The position numbers were made by a program, and so were the translations under genes. This document shows positions 36,042 to 48,100 of a stretch of 64,000 bases of DNA, piece by piece (positions within the stretch are counted from its first letter, which is position 1; each line of letters opens with the position of its first letter). Origin of the DNA: Hexactinellida sp. DTS-2022 (lineage: Eukaryota; Porifera; Hexactinellida). The stretch is from positions 4,464,001 to 4,528,000 of the forward strand of contig JAPNXP010000003.1 in assembly GCA_028753945.1 (NCBI GenBank), in the 5' to 3' direction. Below the pieces are notes generated by a model that searched no databases, was not told where the DNA came from, and was given only the letters and a program-made list of their open reading frames with translations.

Positions 36042-38486
36042 AATATTCTTATCATTAGTATTGCACAAATGTGAAATGTATATAGAAATAATATAATAAA
36101 ATCACATGCAGCTAACTATCGGTTTCTCAATTAAGATGCATGATGCAAAACTCGATAGTATCCAGTTTTATCAAAAATATTATTTAGAAGCCAATATAAT
36201 CAATAGAAAATTATAGCTTCTATAGTATTTACCAGATTAAATTTGAGTGTAAAATACTGTAGAATTCCATTAATAGGAACCAGGCCCATATCCAGGGGGA
36301 ACTTTGGGATGAGCCCTTTTGGAGAATTTTGGGGCCCTCAGAATTCTTACTGCCCAATTAAACTCCTTTGAAATACATAGAGTTTTCATAACATATGACA
36401 CTTAGGTTTTCTCATAGCCCCACCCACTATAATTTCTGGCTACAGTCCTTATAGGAATACTGGTATGGCGAAATATCGGTGAAATAAAGAGTACAAAAGG
36501 TCCATAACCTATACAAATGATTGCAAATCACTTCAGTAATACAAATTCCCAGAATACATATTAAAAAATCGTCAGTCCCCTTGGTATTTGTAATAACGAG
36601 AACCTACAGTACATTTGTTTCATTTCACTTGATTAGTACATTATATCATCGACTATGTCCAAATTGTATACAAATATCTGTGAAGAAAAGTGGGATTAAT
36701 TCACTAATGTTCCAAATTTCAATCAATCGACAATTTTCATCCCAGGAATCTAGAATGATTAAAAAGAGGTATTATATCTTTAATTTGACCCAAAATAGAT
36801 TTGGTAAATAGCATTATATAATTAGTAAATATATTTGGGTTAAATTAAGATTTCAATGCTTGTAGTATAATTAATACATTAACTTTATTAGTTGTTGTTA
36901 CAGTGATCTGCTCATAGAATAATATTTTAAATCAAATTATCAAAATATTCCATTGATATTTTGTGCTCCAGAAATCAAAAATATTTTTACATTAAGATAT
37001 TTTCGATTATAAAATTCTATATAACTCGTGTGGTGGTCACGATTCTTTACCTTATATTAAATGAATCTATAGAGCAGATAATAAATTCACATGATATTAA
37101 CTTTAGAGTTCTCGGTTTCTCATATTATGTGTGAATGCACATGATGTCCCACATGATAGTCTTTTTAAGTTTTATCTCATACTACATCTTAAGTTCAAAT
37201 TGATTCAATACAAACAATTGCATTTTATAGATACCTTTGACATAGTTGAAGAGAGGGTTTCATTCAGGCCTGTACTACGCGCCTACAGAAGTGTAAGTTT
37301 TGAAGTACACTTTTCTAGGCGCGAAAAAATCGAGATATAATTCCATTGACGTAATACAAAAATGTGTATTTTAGGCGCGTGCTCAAACTGAAAATTTTGC
37401 CATATTGAAAGCCTGGTTGATATACTATTGAGTTTGCATTAATAGAGTTTAGCCGTGTTGCAATTAACGATTTATCCAGGGATCTATCTTTGGTCAATCA
37501 TTCATCCAGGCAAATTTCTGCACTCTAGGATATAGTTTGATCTCGCTCATACGTGCCAAAAATACTCAATTTATATCAAGTCTCTTGGAGCATTTATAGA
37601 TTTTTGCCCCCCTAGAAAAGCTTTCTTTCAAATTTAGCACACTCCTGAATAAAATCCTGGTTTTGATATATCTAGTATTTTTGAGTTGATTATTTAAGTA
37701 AGTACATTGGAAACTGTTGAAGGGATATCCTATTTTGAATTCAAATATTGCATCCTATTCATTTTTAATTTATCAATGTTGATGATGCATTCGTCACACG
37801 AGGCGAGAAAAATCCTTGAAACCACAGCTGTGCAAAGTTGTATAGCAAGCAGCGCATGAACGAGCTCAAACTAAATCTAGGCTCACAAAATATCTTGTCT
37901 GGATGAAATTCTGGTTGGTATTTGGGGTAAACAATTATGAATTTTGGCCTCTACAACCTGTTGATGATGGCATAAATCATCACCGATTCAAAATATCGAT
38001 CAAATTTATAATCGTATTATTTAGGTAACGAATATTTACTGTATTATGCGAGATGTAATAATTTCAGGTGTTGCAATCAGAAGTGTAGGATGTGGAATTG
38101 TGGCACTGGTCGCGCCCAATTTTTGGTCCCAACAAACATTCAATAGTGATATAATATTATAGGTACCGGATTAGGACACTACTGTACAATAATTAGTATA
38201 CTAATATATCCCATTTTCGTCTCTGCCTAAAGTATCCAGGACAATATGATTTGAGTATATTCTGAGCTATTAAGTTAATATCAAATTCGATTGTAATAAT
38301 AATAATTGTCAGCCTATATTTAATGAGCATAATATATTAGCAATCATAATAGGTTAATGGCCTAAAGATACACTAGATAATTATAACGAATTGAGTATAA
38401 TAGAATAGATAATTTTTCCTGGGGTAAATACTGGATAATGATAGATATTATTGAGCGAAGCAAGGTAAGTTAGCAGGAAATATAAG
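36042..38486. other. D-E intergenic region
   Basis: No gene; inverse counterpart of 14,151-16,700, with a short CAGG...CCTG family member at about 37,255-37,413. The second CGTG-type inverted block is decayed here (about 37,025-37,040). Confidence 0.55.
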
Positions 38487-38897
38487 TTAAGCAATTAAGT
38501 TAGGAGTGACGTACATCCTCTTGGCATCGGAAATAGCCTGCACTTCAGTGCTCATAGCAGACCTGTCAATATCATCTATTGCATTAGCTTTAATCCTCTC
38601 CTTAATCTGACTGGGAGTAAGATTCTTTTCACCTTTTTTCATGAGTGCAGCTAATCCGGCAACATGAGGACAAGTCATTGATGTGCCACTCTTTTTAGTG
38701 AAAGCTAGAAGATTAATTTCTATTCAGTTTTACAAGCAAAAAATAATTACTTTTGGCCTATCTTTCGAGTAAACCAAAATATCGTTACATAATATCTTAA
38801 TTAAATAGATGATAATATTTGTGTATTAAAATGTCACATATTGAGAGGTCGGTTTCAATTTTTCAAACAATTAATATACCTATTCAAAACACTAATA

Positions 38898-39070
38898 CAG
38901 TAGATGTCGGATATAAGCACACCGGTTATAAGAACATATCGGATATAAGCAAACTATGTTGGAAAACGGTTGCTATATACCCTATAATTTATGTCAGTTA
39001 TAAACAGAATAAGCGCAGTTCTCGACGATGTGCTTATAAGTTATAACCGGCATGATGGGGCCATCCACTG
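38898..39070. mobile_element. TA-target MITE in intron 4 of gene E, 173 bp
   Basis: Ends CAGTAGATGTCGG and CCATCCACTG are flanked by TA (38,896-97 and 39,071-72). Internal GGATATAAGCACACCGGTTA motifs match repeats at 51,325-51,560. Not present in gene B, which carries a different TA element a few bases away. Confidence 0.75.
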
Positions 39071-39429
39071 TACTTACTATTATTTAATTATACAAGAATT
39101 ACCCTGTATTGCTTGAGTATGAAGAACTGTTAATATAAAGCCCTGGAGCCATGATATCAACGCACGTTCCGTAGTCTGAGAAATATGCCATCGGTTTCTT
39201 GCAAGAGCTTGCATCATAACCGTGAGCTCCTATGTTAATATTAGAGCCAGCCCTGCCTGGACTATAACCGCATGCATCCTTCGCCCAGTTCATACTAGCA
39301 GTCACTACTACAACGCCATTTTCTACAGCCGCATTGACAACTCCATCTTGTATAGTTGATGTACCGCCTCCTAAAGACAAGCTTACTACACTTCCAACGT
39401 AGTCAGGGCTGAAAGATACGTAATTATAT

Positions 39430-39785
39430 AACGGCTTACTTATATGGCGGCCGCCTACAATGTCGGCTAGCAGACATATAAGCAAATTTAGACGACAAAT
39501 AAGGATTTAGCCGACATATAAGTAAATCTTGCCACATATAGGGAATTCATCTAAAATTGAACAAATTATAGCAAAAGTCCCTGGAAGTTTGAAAATTAAT
39601 AATCTAACATGGAGGGAAAATAACCTAGCTAGTAAGAAGTGACAATTAATTGGGAGCGAACCAAAAAAATGAACTTTTAAAGTGAGTATTATAGAGTATT
39701 AGAGGAAAGGTTCTGAATCAACTCGGAAAAATCATTATTTGTCGGCGACATTTGCTTATATGTCGGCTAGCTGACATATAAGTAA
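39430..39785. repeat. Inverted repeat element in intron 3 of gene E
   Basis: Starts TTACTTATATGGCGG and ends GACATATAAGTAA, with several GTCGGCTAGC / GACATATAAG motifs at both ends. No certain target duplication. Gene B lacks it. Confidence 0.5.
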
Positions 39786-41808
39786 TTCCTAATATAATTA
39801 CCTGTTCCTATTAGCAGTGTGTCGTTCGTTGACATAGACAATAGCTTTTTGTGACCAACTTTTGTATCCCCATCCTTCACAAGTCAATACTCTTATGCTG
39901 TAGAGATTAGCTGCTTTGGCTACTCCACTGTATGCAATACCAAGCAATACCTGCACAGTGTGTGCCGTGTCCAGCACAATTGCTTCCTTGTAAATTAGTT
40001 CCTAGACCCTCATCGACCATATCACGACCTGGAAACTTTGCTCTGGTTCCGCTTGAGCCATTCAAATACCTAATTTTGCATTTTTTTAGAATATACTCTG
40101 TATAGAGTGTAGTAATGTATGTGTGTAGTTCAATGGCCAATTTCACTAAATTATAGCGGAATACAGCAATATCAAGGGATACTTCGGAAAGTCATAGTTG
40201 CAACAACATTTCTTCATAATTATTAAAACAAAACATATTAATGTTAGAAGTATAAACCACACACTAACAGCTTAGCGATTGGTGTGTGATTGTCTTATGC
40301 CGCTTTGCGACCTAGCAAGCGAAGCGCTTGTTTGTAGTATGTTTTCATGAAGTATCGTAAATTATGAATGCAATTCATATATCTTTATCATCAAAATTCT
40401 TATTTTGCATTTTACCCAAAGTCTATATGATCATAGTTGATTCCAGTGTAAAGTATGTAGATATCAGATCCATTTCCGTAATTGAAAGGTTGAAATGTGC
40501 TATCAGTGCAAAGTACATCATCGATTATGTCCAAGTTATAATTAGATGTCTCAATAGATATTTCAGAAATTACATCTAAATCTCCAATGTATCTTTCAAG
40601 GTGAATGATTTCGTCTTTCTCGACTACATCTACAATGCCCAACTCAGAGATCTAAGATTGAAATACAGTATAGTCGGCTTAATAGAGCCACCGATTAATA
40701 GATTTATCCGCTTAATGGGATCAAACTACCCTCGGAGCAAAGTGACATATTAAGCGGTGTCTACTGCATAATCCATATTATTAAACCTCAATTGTTGTTA
40801 GTTTGTTTGTTTGTCCAGATTGTGTCAAAGTGATGGGGGAATATAAACCGCATTTCCATATGAGATAAAAACTAACTTTCAAATAACACAATAGGTAAAC
40901 AAGTATGTTGATTTTGAATTTCGCATTTCTAAATTTCTAAAATGAATATTTGTTGTTGTTGTTTACATAAATAGGTAACAAATTAATGAAAATCAAAATT
41001 TACCTAGAAGTTTGCTTTCAAGGGGTATTTAGATAAACAAGTTAAAACTATGGAAAATGGTAGAAAGGGTACCGTTCGTTAACTTGAAGTGCGTAACACC
41101 GATTCGTTGCAAAGCGACTGAGATCGAAGTGCTCGTACTTTTATAAATATCAACAAATTTTGACATCTTTTTATAAAGTTCAATATTGATGATTAAATTA
41201 ACTAACCTTATCAGCAGTTTCTTCACTGATTTCTCCAAAGATCATCGATAGCAGAGTGTTGTCTGACTCTATGAAGAGCTCTTCCCTTTGTAGCCCCTCA
41301 TGTCCCTCCAACAGTTGAATGACCTCTTCTATCTGCTCATCTGTAGTCCCTTCTTTCAACAGTACTATGTACTTTTCATTATGATCAATGTCATTATCCG
41401 AAAATGTTACAGCAAATACAGCCAATAGAAATGCACACACTATTTGAACTTTCATTATTTCTGTTGGAAATCTAAAAATTGTAATTGGCAATATGATATG
41501 ATATACAGGATTCTAATATTAAATGTAAACTGTGGAAAATATCTTTTTATAAAAGATATTCGTTGCCCTAGATTTCACATTTAGATTAATATTATTAAAA
41601 TTTACTTATACAGCGATCATCGGCGTTTGTTTTAAATAACCTGGCTACTTTCTACCGATGGTGTTTTGTATAAGCATAAAAAAACAATCGGTAGAAAGTA
41701 GCTAGGTTTTTAATACAAACGCCGATGATCGGTGCTACCGATGATCGCTGTATAAGTAAACTCTTATTATTATATTTTGATATTTACTAAATATATACTA
41801 AATAGTAC

Positions 41809-41845
41809 CTGTATTTATTATTTAAAATGTTTTCTTGATGCTCCT

Positions 41846-41904
<59 letters not shown>

Positions 41905-42090
41905 GCAAGTAATTCTGAATCTTTCCATACAGTAGAACATTGTTATTTATACCTGGGGTGTAATAAAATACAAAATATTTTAAAATATTGCCGTAACACA
42001 TGTTCTATTGATATTCCAATATCAAAATAGTTCTATGATTTATTATTTCATTGTTCCCATTGAATTTCTATGACTCGTGAAGTGGTCACG
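41809..42090 (-). promoter_or_regulatory. Promoter and non-coding exon of gene E
   Basis: CGTGACCACTTCACG (minus strand, 42,090-42,076), TATA box at 41,951-41,944, non-coding exon with about 20 CAA units (41,905-41,846) and donor at 41,809 (ACAG|GTACTA); the exon resumes at 41,471. The CAA run is more than twice as long as in gene B. Confidence 0.68.
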
Positions 42091-42539
42091 ATTAATGTAT
42101 TGTTTGGAAACTTATTTTCTGTACAAATACTAAAATATACACTACAGAGTGATAGTGATCACTTCACATGGTTCTAAGCAAAGGTTTCTCAAAACAATAT
42201 CTTAACTTCTACCATACCAAACTTGGTATCTGAAATATTATTGTATTATTTAGTATCAAGAAATTCTAGAATATTAAAGAAATAGGTATTTCTATACTAT
42301 AGTGATAGGAATCAATCAGTAATGGAGAAAGGTTTCGTTATAGAAAAAGTAGGAAATAATGAATGGGTTATTGGTTTTTAGTTGAATATCAATGATTCAA
42401 TAGCATTCGATACTGTTGAGAGAGTATCATATTTGTAGATTCAAACATTTAATCCTAATTTATTAAATTAACAATGGATAATGAATAAGCCAGATCATTT
42501 CAAAGACCTGTGCATAGCTAATATACTACAGTTGTGATA

Positions 42540-43056
42540 GACAAAAAAGTCCATGAGGTCTTCAAAGAGGTGCACGATAATGTTGGCCATCAGTGTATTC
42601 GATACTCGTATCTGATTGCTAAAAAAAAAAAGATTATATTGACCAAAAATGTATAACGAAATTCGTTCTTATATACTCAAGTGTGTACCCTGTCAAAAAA
42701 ATCAGCCATCATTGAAAGCTCCCATCCTTCCTTTACAACCGCTGCCTGTCATCACCAAGGTATGGTATATGGCAGGGATAGATTTAACAGGGCCACTAAT
42801 TGAGTCAGAAGGGTACAAGTATGTGCTGACTTTTATTGATCACTTCACTAAGTGGATTTAAACTCGGCCTCTCCGATCCAAAGAAGCGTGCCAAGTTGCT
42901 AAAGGTATTTTTTCAATATACTGTCGTCAAGGTGCTCCTGTGCAAATAATCTGTGACAACGGGCCTGAATTTACAAGTATGATTTCAAAGTCTCTTCAAG
43001 AAACTCATAATTGCAAACTAATATTTTCCACACCTTACAGAAATCCAAGTTCTTGA
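42540..43056 (+). pseudogene. Integrase fragment of a retroelement (H2C2 zinc finger + DDE core), broken
   Basis: The stretch begins with a His-His-Cys-Cys zinc finger (HDNVGH..., then CVPCQKN), followed by the integrase core with the first Asp in AGIDLTGPL and the second in CDNGPEF. Such integrases belong to LTR retrotransposons and to host genes derived from them. It is dead: a frame change at the A run 42,621-42,631, TGA at 42,640-42,642 in place of a conserved Trp codon, TAA at 42,859-42,861, and the core stops before the third acidic residue. No reverse transcriptase or LTR is nearby. Confidence 0.8.
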
Positions 43057-43120
43057 TGACTCCCTACACTTCCAAAGATTCATAACGCTTGAAACAATGC
43101 TAGACCCGCAAGACGTTTAA

Positions 43121-43456
43121 CTGACACCAGATGAGGTGTACGTGCTAACTGCTGGATACATACTCGTGTTAACCTACTACACAGGGGATATGATACGCTC
43201 TTTCGATACACAACCTTGGCATAGGGGATTTTTCATTAATCTTTACTTCTTCTGTTTGGACGCACATCAAAACATAATACTCGGAGACGGGGGTACTTAT
43301 AATCTCACAATACTAACCAAAGAGGGCACACTCCTACACACCATTCAGAGACAAGAGGACAGAGGGTACTTATATGGAATAGCTCTAACTAATAATCTAA
43401 ATATAGTAACTGTGTATAGAGATGCAGCTAACCAGCTAATTATATTCTCTAGTTAA
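43121..43456 (+). pseudogene. C-terminal fragment of an NHL-type beta-propeller protein
   Basis: The open frame reads LTPDEVYVLT...ILVLTYYTGDMIRSF and then a second blade with LDAHQNIILGDGG and ILTKEGTLLHTI, the pattern of NHL repeats; it ends with a natural TAA. NHL propellers bind RNA or protein, often in TRIM-like proteins. The upstream frame is closed by TAA at 43,118-43,120 and no acceptor or further blades are seen, so this is probably a truncated copy, though it could be a last exon. Family assignment is by pattern only. Confidence 0.5.
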
Positions 43457-43910
43457 TGTGTGATATTATTATTATTGTTATTATTATTATTATTACAAGC
43501 TGCTCGTCCGCGCTACGCGCGTTCTTACAACTTGCACTCGGGCCTGCGGCCCTCGCTTGTATTAAAGTAAATGCTCTTTCTGATGTTATGCCATTTATTC
43601 AGCGAGGTTCGCATAATTCGTTTATTATTTAACTGCTCCTTCAATTTATAACCAAATCTCCTTGCCAAATTTCAGTTATATAATTATCCCTTATAATTAC
43701 AGTTCCGAATTAAAGTGCAGACGGACAAATAATCATCGCGTTTAATATATAGTGCTAGATATACATACATAGATACATAGATATAGATATAGATATAGAT
43801 ACATATATGATATATAGATAGTAGATTAGTAGATAGATGTGTGAGAATCTAAAAGAGACAGATGTAAACATCGATTTAAAAGAATAAAATGAAAAAGAAA
43901 ACTCACCAAA
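43457..43910. repeat. Low-complexity stretch
   Basis: ATT microsatellite (about 43,467-43,495), a short segment with inverted TTACAAGC / GCTTGTA ends and two GC-rich hairpins (CGCGCTACGCGCG; GGGCCTGCGGCCC) at about 43,493-43,567, and an ATAGAT-type microsatellite at about 43,757-43,835. Confidence 0.6.
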
Positions 43911-44271
43911 TTATAAGTTAATATTTAGCTTGATTTTATTGCCTGATATGAGCTTCATTACTTCTGGGTTCTAAGGTGATTATAATTAAGCACAATAGTA
44001 TATTGATATTATTAAATATAAAAGTGATTTTGGGGTAACTTACTTCAATAATATCCTTCAATAGTTCAATTTTTTTAAATTGCAATGCAATATTGGCGTT
44101 CCCTCTTTTCCGCTTCCTGGAAACTGCAGCGGGCGGTTCTTCTTTTGCGGGAGGTTCTTCCTCGATATCTTTGTTATCAGGGTTATCAGAGTTATCAGGA
44201 TGAGTCAATTCTTCCTCAGGGATTATAGAATTTAGTGAGAGTTTATCCATCTTAGCAATAGTATTTTGCAT
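43911..44271 (-). CDS. Small two-exon gene of unknown function downstream of the Helitron ORF
   Basis: Exon 1 (44,271-44,044) and exon 2 (43,970-43,911) join over a 73-bp intron with canonical ends (GAA|GTAAGT and CCTTAG|AAC), giving 95 codons from the first ATG. The second ATG at 44,250 (AAGATGG, good context, MDKLSLN) is more likely the start because a TATA box lies only about 20 bases before the first. The protein is acidic in the middle (EEEPPAKEEPPA), then has a basic nuclear-localisation-like patch (SRKRKRG) and a helical C-terminus (KKIELLKDIIE, then NPEVMKLI). No family recognised. It is on the same strand as the Helitron gene and may be an accessory gene of that element or an unrelated host gene. 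Confidence 0.55.
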
Positions 44272-44287
44272 TATTGGTTTAAAACTT

Positions 44288-44500
44288 GCTTTATATATTT
44301 ATTTATAGAATTATTTGCTTATGACTATTACGGGAGCCAATGAAATAATGGGCCAATGCTCTAAAATTCTAAATATACTGGTGTATTATTTGATTGGACA
44401 ATTTAAATTTGCTTATGACTACTTCGGTAGCCAATTAAATAATGTTTCAAAACGCCAAATTATCATATTATTATTTGATTGGGCAGGTTAACGAAATAGG
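44288..44500 (-). promoter_or_regulatory. Promoter region of the small gene with a duplicated CCAAT-containing module
   Basis: A TATATAAA box reads on the minus strand at 44,297-44,290. Upstream, a module of about 100 bases is present twice (from about 44,312 and 44,408), each with TTTGCTTATGACTA and an ATTGGCT (CCAAT-type) site. Confidence 0.5.
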
Positions 44501-45162
44501 AACAACATTACATTCCTATGTTACCTCTTTCTTATAGTGATCTTGTTTGCTGCTGCTACGTATATTTGTGTTGATTTGGAGATATTGATCTAGTCAGTCC
44601 GTAGAGGTGGGTATAATGGGGTGTTTTTCGCTTTGTGAGGTGTGAGTTTGCTCAAAAGAAAATATAAAACAAATAAACACGTTTTTGTATAAAAATAATG
44701 AAATGGATATACGTATAGATTTATACATACATCATGGAAAGAAGTAGAAGCTCAAAATAGAATCTTTTAGAATGCAATTACTCAGGAATTACACGCAACA
44801 GAGACACTACCCGAAAGCATTCATTCATGATTCGTAAGAGCTATCATTAGTAAGTGATGTAAATCACAGATATACAGTAGTATAGAATAATAGAATAAAA
44901 ATATCATAGAGGGAAACTGTTAAGATCTCCTCTAAATACGTATACACAATGTTGTCGGATCAAAATGTTCACTACCTGAAATAATTAGTCTTTGTTAGAC
45001 TAATCCCAACTTCTGTCCAATGTTGGCGGAAGTCTATATTCATGACGATGCATTGACTGAAATACCTATCTATAAAGAATTAGCTAAAAGATCTTGGAGT
45101 AGCATGCCGAAGCAATACTCCGAGAGAGTTCTTAAAGTGTAGCCGACATAGATTCCTAGGAG
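44501..45162. other. Non-coding stretch between the small gene and the Helitron ORF
   Basis: No gene, no clear Helitron 3' terminal hairpin or CTRR end recognised. The Helitron's 3' end should lie in or beyond this stretch. Confidence 0.4.
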
Positions 45163-48100
45163 CTACTTATAATAAAATGGATCGAAGTGATAGAGCTCTT
45201 CGACATTGTGTAGTCGGTGCAGCACTACACCAAGTTTCTGGCCGCTGAACACAGGGCTACACTGTGTTGTAGATGACAATGTGTCATGAGCATAGATAGT
45301 GTCTACTCTCCACATATTAGGATTAGTGTGAGTAGCATTGATAACTAATACATCTATCTCCGCTAGAGAACCCAATATAGCTAATACTACATCAGTACCC
45401 CATTCATTTGGTTTGCTTATGAGGTCTAAATGATTGTTCAAATCCTCTTCACAGCTATAATGTAACATTTCCATTACATTATAACAGTGTAGAGGGCTGT
45501 TTCGAAATTGACGAATCAATTGAAATTTTAAGTGTTCATATATTGCCTCTGAACCAAAAATAATATGTGCTAAAGATCGGTAAAGACAATTACCATCTCC
45601 AGTTACAGGGCATAATTCAAAATTGTGACCAAACAAATGTGATAGCCTTGCTTCAAGCGATGCATAGTAATTTTTTAAAGTGCTATCAACAATAACCATT
45701 TCATTATTTCGGATGGATAATATTGGTTGTATTTCCATATCAAGAGTCATTGCTATATGGTTACGCATAAGTAGGGAAAATTGGTTAACAGAACCTGTTA
45801 GAGATTCTATCAATTCATGTTGTCGAACTTGAGAGATAGGCAAACTTCCCTCTTTTTCTGTATTACCTGGAACCAAGTCTGGCTCAGAATCAGAAAATGC
45901 ATTCTCGAATGACAAATCCATCGGGGAACAATATCCAGAGTTTTGGTTGGAGGGAGAAATGTTTCCCAGATGATATTGAAATACCTCCTTATAAACTACA
46001 TTCCGTACCGAAACTCCACCAGAGGCAGAGTAAGTTCCTCCACATACCATTACTTTCAAGCCGCGAGGATTCTGGACTCTGCTAAGAGCAACATATAATT
46101 GTCCATGACTAAATATAGCCTCCGGAGTAGGTAAAAATATACCAACTGAATTAAGACTCTGGCCCTGACCTTTGTTAATAGTGATACAAAATGCAGGACG
46201 AATTGGGAATTGTTTTCGCCTGAGAACAAACGGGAAGTCTGTCTCAGAAGGTATCATCACTATGCGAGGTATGAACACTCGTTTACCACGATGTGTGCCA
46301 GTTGCAATTTCAGCATCAATAACATGGCTTGACATTTCAATAATTGTTAAGCGAGAGCCATTACACATTCCTTGAGTGGGATCTAGACTACGCAAAAGTA
46401 TTACTGAGGCGTATTTCTTAAGGTAGAGACGATGCGGAGGTAAGCTAGCAAGCGTAATGGAATTTAAAAACTCAGTTGGATACATGGCAGCCTGATTAGA
46501 ATCTACAGAATCCGCACTCAATAATACTTTAGCCTCACCGGGTATTTTATTCATCACAAACTCATTGATTTGATCTGTTGTGTCGTTCTTAGGACACATA
46601 ATTATGCGGGAAGTGATATAATCACGATTTTGATAATTTTGCTTAATATCAGAGTAGATAGTTGTGGCCAAGTCTGCGAAAGTTTCACCACGTACTATAA
46701 ATTTCTCATTTATATGAACCATATTATCTTCGTTTTGAGGTTCAGTACCATCACCTACTCTTAGCAAAAAGTCTGAGAATTCGCTCACTTCAACAGAATC
46801 CTGAGAAGATAATCGCTGAAGACGCATGTTGATCGTTAACTTCATAACTTTAACACAACGCCAAAGTGGTGACCTATTTAAACAGGCAGATACAACTTCT
46901 GATCTACTTCCGTGCCTAATCACTGGTAGAATTTGACGAAAGTCACCTCCAAATACGATAACCTTTCCACCAAAAGGTTGGTCACACGAACAAAGGTCTC
47001 TCAAACTCCGATCTATACACTCAGCAGCATGCCTATGTATCATTGGGGCTTCATCCCATACTAATAACTTGGCAGATTGTATTAGTTTAGCTAAGGCGCT
47101 CTGTTTAGAAATGTTACACACGGATAACTCATTCACAGGAATTGGAATCTTTAGCCTGGAATGAACAGTCCTCCCGCCTTGCAGCAGGAGAGCTGCTATC
47201 CCAGAAGAAGCCATGGCTAGTGCGATCTGACCCTGTGATCGGACTTTAGCTAATATTGTGTTGTACAGAAAGGTTTTGCCAGTACCTCCGGGTCCATCAA
47301 TAAAAAATGCTCTCTGGGCAATCATTGGATCATTGATTGCCTCCATTATGCATTCAAATATGTCAGTTTGATCAGGGTTAAGCCCCCGGATATTTTCCTC
47401 AGCAACAGTTAATTGTTCAGTGACATTATAATCCATTTCATATCGAATGATGCTAGGTTGGTCATAGGGACTCTTGGCAAGAGACGGAAGTGGCATTCCA
47501 GGAAAATCTGATAGTGATTTACCCTGTTGTTCTAGTCGATACTGAATATCTATTAATGCCTTGTTAGTCAAGTGCTCGTTCAATTCGAGATTGGGAGCTA
47601 ATACTCTAGCTTTAAATAAATAGTCCTCAGACAGGGAGACTTTATGCTTATTCCACAAAGCTAGTGGTTCAGATGGCTCGTTGAACAAAAGAATAGTCAC
47701 AAACAGCTGGCGTAGCTGTGCTGGTACTTCACTTATGGCAGCTGCTGTCAAGCAGTCATCAGATTCCTGATCATCCTCCAACAGGCCTCGTCTACGGGCT
47801 GCTTCCTTAAAGGTATCACACACGGTGCCATCAGAGAGAGTGCGGATATCCTGAAAACTGGTACAGCCCGTGACATGATTGAGAAGCATTCTTAAGAAAT
47901 AACGGTCACCGTCACCTGGATGAGCTGAATAGACACGGCCTATCACAGTGCCATGTCCTTTGATCCTCTCCTTCCATTCACGATCAGTCTTATCCCACAC
48001 AAATTTATCGGGGAAATTTGTGTAAGTAAGATCCCTTGCACTCGCAAATTTTTGATTAGCAACAAACCACCCAGTGAGGGTAGTGTGTTTCTGCCTACTG

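Larger units (their letters stand above)
38487..41455 (-). pseudogene. Gene E: proteinase K-like protease pseudogene
   Basis: Minus-strand exons: 41,455-41,207, 40,651-40,416, 40,069-39,802, 39,408 to about 39,103, and 38,704-38,487. Exon 1 gives signal peptide and I9 propeptide, exon 2 an Asp motif reading ILYTGI (the Asp codon has become TAT, Tyr), exon 3 the His motif ([12 protein letters not shown]), exon 4 TASMN (Gly to Met at the oxyanion motif), exon 5 GTSMTCPHVAGL with a normal stop. Exon 3 is 268 bases against 267 in B: one extra base after the His motif (about 39,945) causes a frameshift and early TAA. A loss of about 10 bases at the exon 4 donor moves it to GG|GTAATT and puts exon 5 out of frame. 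Confidence 0.87.
9655..42535. repeat. Large imperfect palindrome of protease genes
   Basis: From about 9,655 to 24,990 the order is B promoter, B, intergenic, C promoter, C, intergenic, remains of F. From 24,990 to 42,535 the inverse appears: G, intergenic, D, D promoter, intergenic, E, E promoter. Matched pairs include 22,145-23,290 with 26,590-27,760, exon 1 of B (10,532) with exon 1 of E (41,455), and exon 1 of C (17,544) with exon 1 of D (35,497). Innermost pairs look near identical by eye; outer exons differ at roughly one base in ten. Arms are interrupted by copy-specific insertions, largest in intron 1 of D. Confidence 0.8.
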
